DNA from: Setaria digitata
Lineage: Eukaryota > Nematoda > Chromadorea > Rhabditida > Setariidae
Direction: 5' to 3'
Assembly (NCBI GenBank): GCA_003640385.1
Contig: RCAB01000214.1
Span: forward strand, 1-64,000
Length of the DNA stretch: 64,000 bases
Every line of letters starts with the position of its first letter. Within the stretch, counting starts at the first letter, position 1. Made by a program: the position numbers and the translations under genes. A model generated the notes under the pieces. It did no database searches, was not told the origin of the DNA, and saw only the letters and a program-made list of their open reading frames with translations. Positions 60,817-64,000 of this stretch are shown here, piece by piece.

Positions 60817-63370
60817 CATACGATATTGTAAGTTGCAGGTGCAGTCTTTGCGAAGACATTAATTATTTCGTGTGTCGTTTTTGAATGGAATAGCATTTGC
60901 GTCAGCATTCTGGAATTTCGAATTGAGTAGCAAGTCTTTAGAATAGAATTATTGCTAGTTTTTCCTTCCTACCAATCATCTTCCATAGCCATCTGTCGCT
61001 GACTTAAAAAAAATACTGTTTGCTTAAAACGCATTCACTTAACTTCTCAGACTGCTTTAGGTGATGATAATTTCTTTCCTTGCAACTTTTCTTCGATTTC
61101 TAGAGGCACGAATAAAAAACTCAACCAACTATACTTTTGCAATAATTTTTGTTTATTACCATCATTCTATCTTCATGCCCCTATACAAAGATAACAGAAA
61201 TTTTTCATATATTGGCATCTGCTTATTTGGTAACTTTTTCATTTCTTTAAAAAGTGACGTATTTTATTGGAAAAAAGTTTTACTTCTTGAAATAATAATT
61301 TGCAAGAATATATCGGGTATTAAATTTACATATCTATGTACCATTTTTAGCTTTCATTATATTGTATGATTTTTTTTTTTTTTTTCTTTAAACTTTGCTT
61401 TTCTAGTGCACGCTGGAATTTGTACTGCAACAAACACAAACACCGAAACGTTTGTTTTACGCTGCTCTTAACCTAATTGACTGAGTTGTGAATGTAGAAT
61501 TTCCTAAACTTTCAGTTAGTCATTTCATGCTCCTATCTACACCCCTATGAATCGCTCATCAGTTGATCATTTTTACTATTTGTTTGAATTTGATGTAACA
61601 TGTAGATTTCTGCTTAGCAGAGAGAATTACAAGAAGCAAAATATCTCATCTCTTCGGTGAATACTTGATTAAGTGTGAATTCAATCATTTCAAAGGGAAA
61701 TTTAAATAAGATTTAAGTAAAACGATTCACAAACACATTAACACGGTTTGCCGAATTAAACTCTGATTTTCTTTTGAATCTAACTGAAGTTAAATTAATC
61801 ATTTGAAAGCTGGATGCATATGCCTCGCACATATATCAGTCCATAAGACTTTATCACACTGATAAGATTGCTGCCTACCAAATTTCGGCAGTAGACTAAT
61901 TCCGAAGTAAAAGCGAAGAAGAGATTTGTGACAATGTTTATTTGGGAAGTGCTTACTTTAATTGCTTATTAAATTGAATTTGTCAAGGAGTATAATGCAT
62001 CTACAACTCATGACAATACTGAAATCTTCATCTCATCTAAAATGACAGCTGTTGGAACCACTCAAAAGCATATCGTTTTAAATCAACTTCACATAATCGT
62101 ATGTTGCAAACTATTACCGTCTCAGATGTAGCTTTAATTACGACATCATAAAATGATCAATTTCAGATGATAGACAAATGATGCTGTTTTTTTTTTTTGA
62201 GTCAAACATTTTCTCTAGTTATAGTCTTCTACAATACCTCTGATATTATATTAATTATATTAACAAGGCATAGCTATTTTAGTCTGCTGAGGCACTGATT
62301 CTTTTCTTGCTCGTAAATCTCCATACGTCAGCCATATGACAAACATGTTCTAGCTTCTTTTTTGACTGATGAAGCAGACTAATTAAACTAATGATACTAT
62401 AAAAGTGACTACCAAGGAAATTTGATAGCCTGCTAAGTCAACTTGGGAAAAGAATATTGCTTTCAGCAACAACACATCCTTGTGAAAGTGATTTTTTTTT
62501 TTTTCAGAACGAAAAGAAATGTAGTGAAATAAATCAAATACCAACAAATTAGGCCATTTTTTCATCCCTTATGCATTTTATAATAACATCAAAAACAAGG
62601 AATTTCATCCAGAATCTAGCAAAAATTCGCAAACAGTAATGAAAAGAAATGACAATAATCGTTAAATTTTTTAATTAATAACTTCAAGCTGCAGTGATCG
62701 AAAAATTGAGCATTTTTATTTTCATCGCAATATCGCCGAAATTCACCAAGAGCCATTTTATCATACCACCGCTACATAAAATCATTATTGAAATCATTTA
62801 AAACAAATAGAAGATTGTGAGTAGTTGTTTTTAAATTTAGTAAATCCAGGAAAATTCGAATTTTCTATACCACCAGATGACATTTTTAGAAATTAGTAAA
62901 ATCATCACTATACATAAAATAAATCAAATGAGTAGATAAAAAGAACGCTATTTTAGAAAAGATTTAACAGAAACCTTCGAATTCTATGGAATTTCATACT
63001 GCACTCAAAATTAGCCATTTTATTTTCGTTATTAGAAATTTTTCCGTAAATAAATTATACTGTCCTGGGTTTCAGAGACTCCAACTTAATTTTCTCCAAT
63101 AAAGCAAAACAGTTTTTCTGAGTAAAATTAATCAAATCAATTCAAAATTAGAACGATAATGATATTTTTTGTGCATTGAAAAAAAAGTCACTTATCCAGC
63201 ACGACGGTGAAATTACTACTTATTAACCTATTAAATAGAATATTTAATAGAAAAAAAAAACACGTGTGAACTTAATAGATCTTGTTACTGTCTGGAGGAT
63301 CTTATTGGGTTCAAAAAAGAAAGGAGATTAGAAATTCGGAAATTTGGTTACGTAATATAAAAGAATGCGA
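60817..63370. other. Intergenic region; includes acn-1-like 3' UTR
   Basis: AT-rich. An AATAAA at 61111-61116, 295 nt after the stop, is a candidate poly(A) signal for the acn-1-like gene. I see no further gene. The 3' end of the minus-strand gene at the right edge may extend into it. Confidence 0.5.
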
Positions 63371-63719
63371 TATTTTACATATCATCTGATCGGCGTCACC
63401 AATACATGGAATATCCTCAATAATGTTTAGTGCTTAGGAAAACAGCAAAATAAACATAGTAAGACAAATTTTTAAATTACTGCTATTATGTTAATTGTAA
63501 TTAACCAGTGGCTGCACCAATTATAAATTCTATTTTTCCTCTTCAAAATCAGATAAGTCTGTATCAGTAAATGAATAACATCAAGTCAAGAAAGATTCAC
63601 TTACTAAGCCTAAGTCAAATGATTCACTCATCGCTAATGGCATTTCGCTCGATGATCGTCGCTGTATTTCGAAATTTTTGATTATAAAAAAAAGCAACAA
63701 CATCATATTTATTGCTTAC

Positions 63720-63861
63720 CTGTTGTATTAGCAGATGGCAAAACTGATGAGAATTCATTATTATCATATTCAAAATGTAACACTGAATCTAGATGGCCAG
63801 GGGAGTTACAGCTTGAAGGACACTGCACAATAATTGTTGGAGCTGATGATTGCATATTTTC
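63720..63861 (-). CDS. Exon of an unidentified minus-strand gene entering from the right edge
   Basis: On the minus strand an acceptor TTTATTGCAG at 63862 is followed by a 142-nt exon ending in ACAACAG|GTAAGC. Only one of the three frames is open. It reads ENMQSSAPTIIVQCPSSCNS, continues PGHLDSVLHFEYDNNEF and ends SSVLPSANTT, phase 0 to phase 1. Two more candidate exons follow downstream on the same strand. One is 63661..63605 (RRSSSEMPLAMSESFDLGL, then GTAAGT), whose phase fits only if it starts at an internal acceptor near 63634. The other is 63432..63379 (NIIEDIPCIGDADQMI). The composition suggests a Ser-rich regulatory protein, but no family is recognisable. The 5' part lies beyond the window. 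Confidence 0.6.
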
Positions 63862-64000
63862 CTGCAATAAAGGAAAGAAAATGATGGCAACAAATCCTTG
63901 TTAAATCTTTACTAAATATAGTAATTGGTTTTTTAAATAGTAAGTTTATTTTCTATTTTTGAAATGACTACTGATATTGTTGCTTCTATAGCTTTAATTT

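Overview
The window is eukaryotic and reads as nematode genomic DNA, most likely from a filarial or other clade III parasite (inference). It is very AT-rich, has abundant homopolymer runs and short-loop inverted repeats, and its genes are cut into many 65-250 bp exons by introns that mostly end in TTTCAG-like acceptors. The recognisable proteins are animal or nematode families. There is no bacterial operon structure, tRNA, rRNA, CRISPR array or clear transposon. All gene models below were assembled by hand from open frames, splice-site motifs and phase matching. No expression evidence was available.

Layout. 0.4-1.8 kb: two exon-like blocks of an unidentified minus-strand gene, near a TAA/TAG microsatellite. 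2-7.6 kb: AT-rich, no gene seen. 7.6-9 kb: GC-elevated, trinucleotide-rich segment. 9.0-11.5 kb (+): a seven-exon secreted proprotein with furin-type sites and a C-terminal cystine-knot-like domain whose cysteine spacing resembles Trunk/PTTH. 11.9-30.4 kb: long gene-poor stretch with hairpins and poly(A/T) runs. 30.4-38.5 kb (+): a conventional protein kinase C (pkc-2-like; C1A, C1B, C2, kinase, C-tail) with two mutually exclusive 5' coding exons and a divergent C-tail. 38.5-47.7 kb: gene-poor. 47.7-51.5 kb (+): a D1-like biogenic-amine (dopamine-type) GPCR with HRF in place of DRY. 51.5-54.5 kb: intergenic, with a segment that is open on both strands. 54.5-60.8 kb (+): an acn-1-like, catalytically dead angiotensin-converting-enzyme homologue of 19 exons, with a six-cysteine module and a C-terminal hydrophobic tail. 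63.4-63.9 kb (-): exon(s) of an unidentified gene running off the right edge.

How the genes relate. They are independent eukaryotic transcription units, not an operon. Three are signalling components: a putative growth-factor-like ligand, an amine receptor and a Ca2+/DAG kinase. The fourth is a moulting and cuticle-related ACE-like protein. From memory, the C. elegans relatives pkc-2, acn-1 and the D1-like dopamine receptors are all X-linked, so the window may come from the conserved nematode X element (to be checked).

The most unusual observations are the Trunk/PTTH-like prohormone, the PKC C-tail with Asn at the hydrophobic-motif phosphosite and no Thr-Pro turn motif, the alternative PKC N-terminal exon, and several near-perfect snap-back inverted repeats with loops of 1-5 nt.
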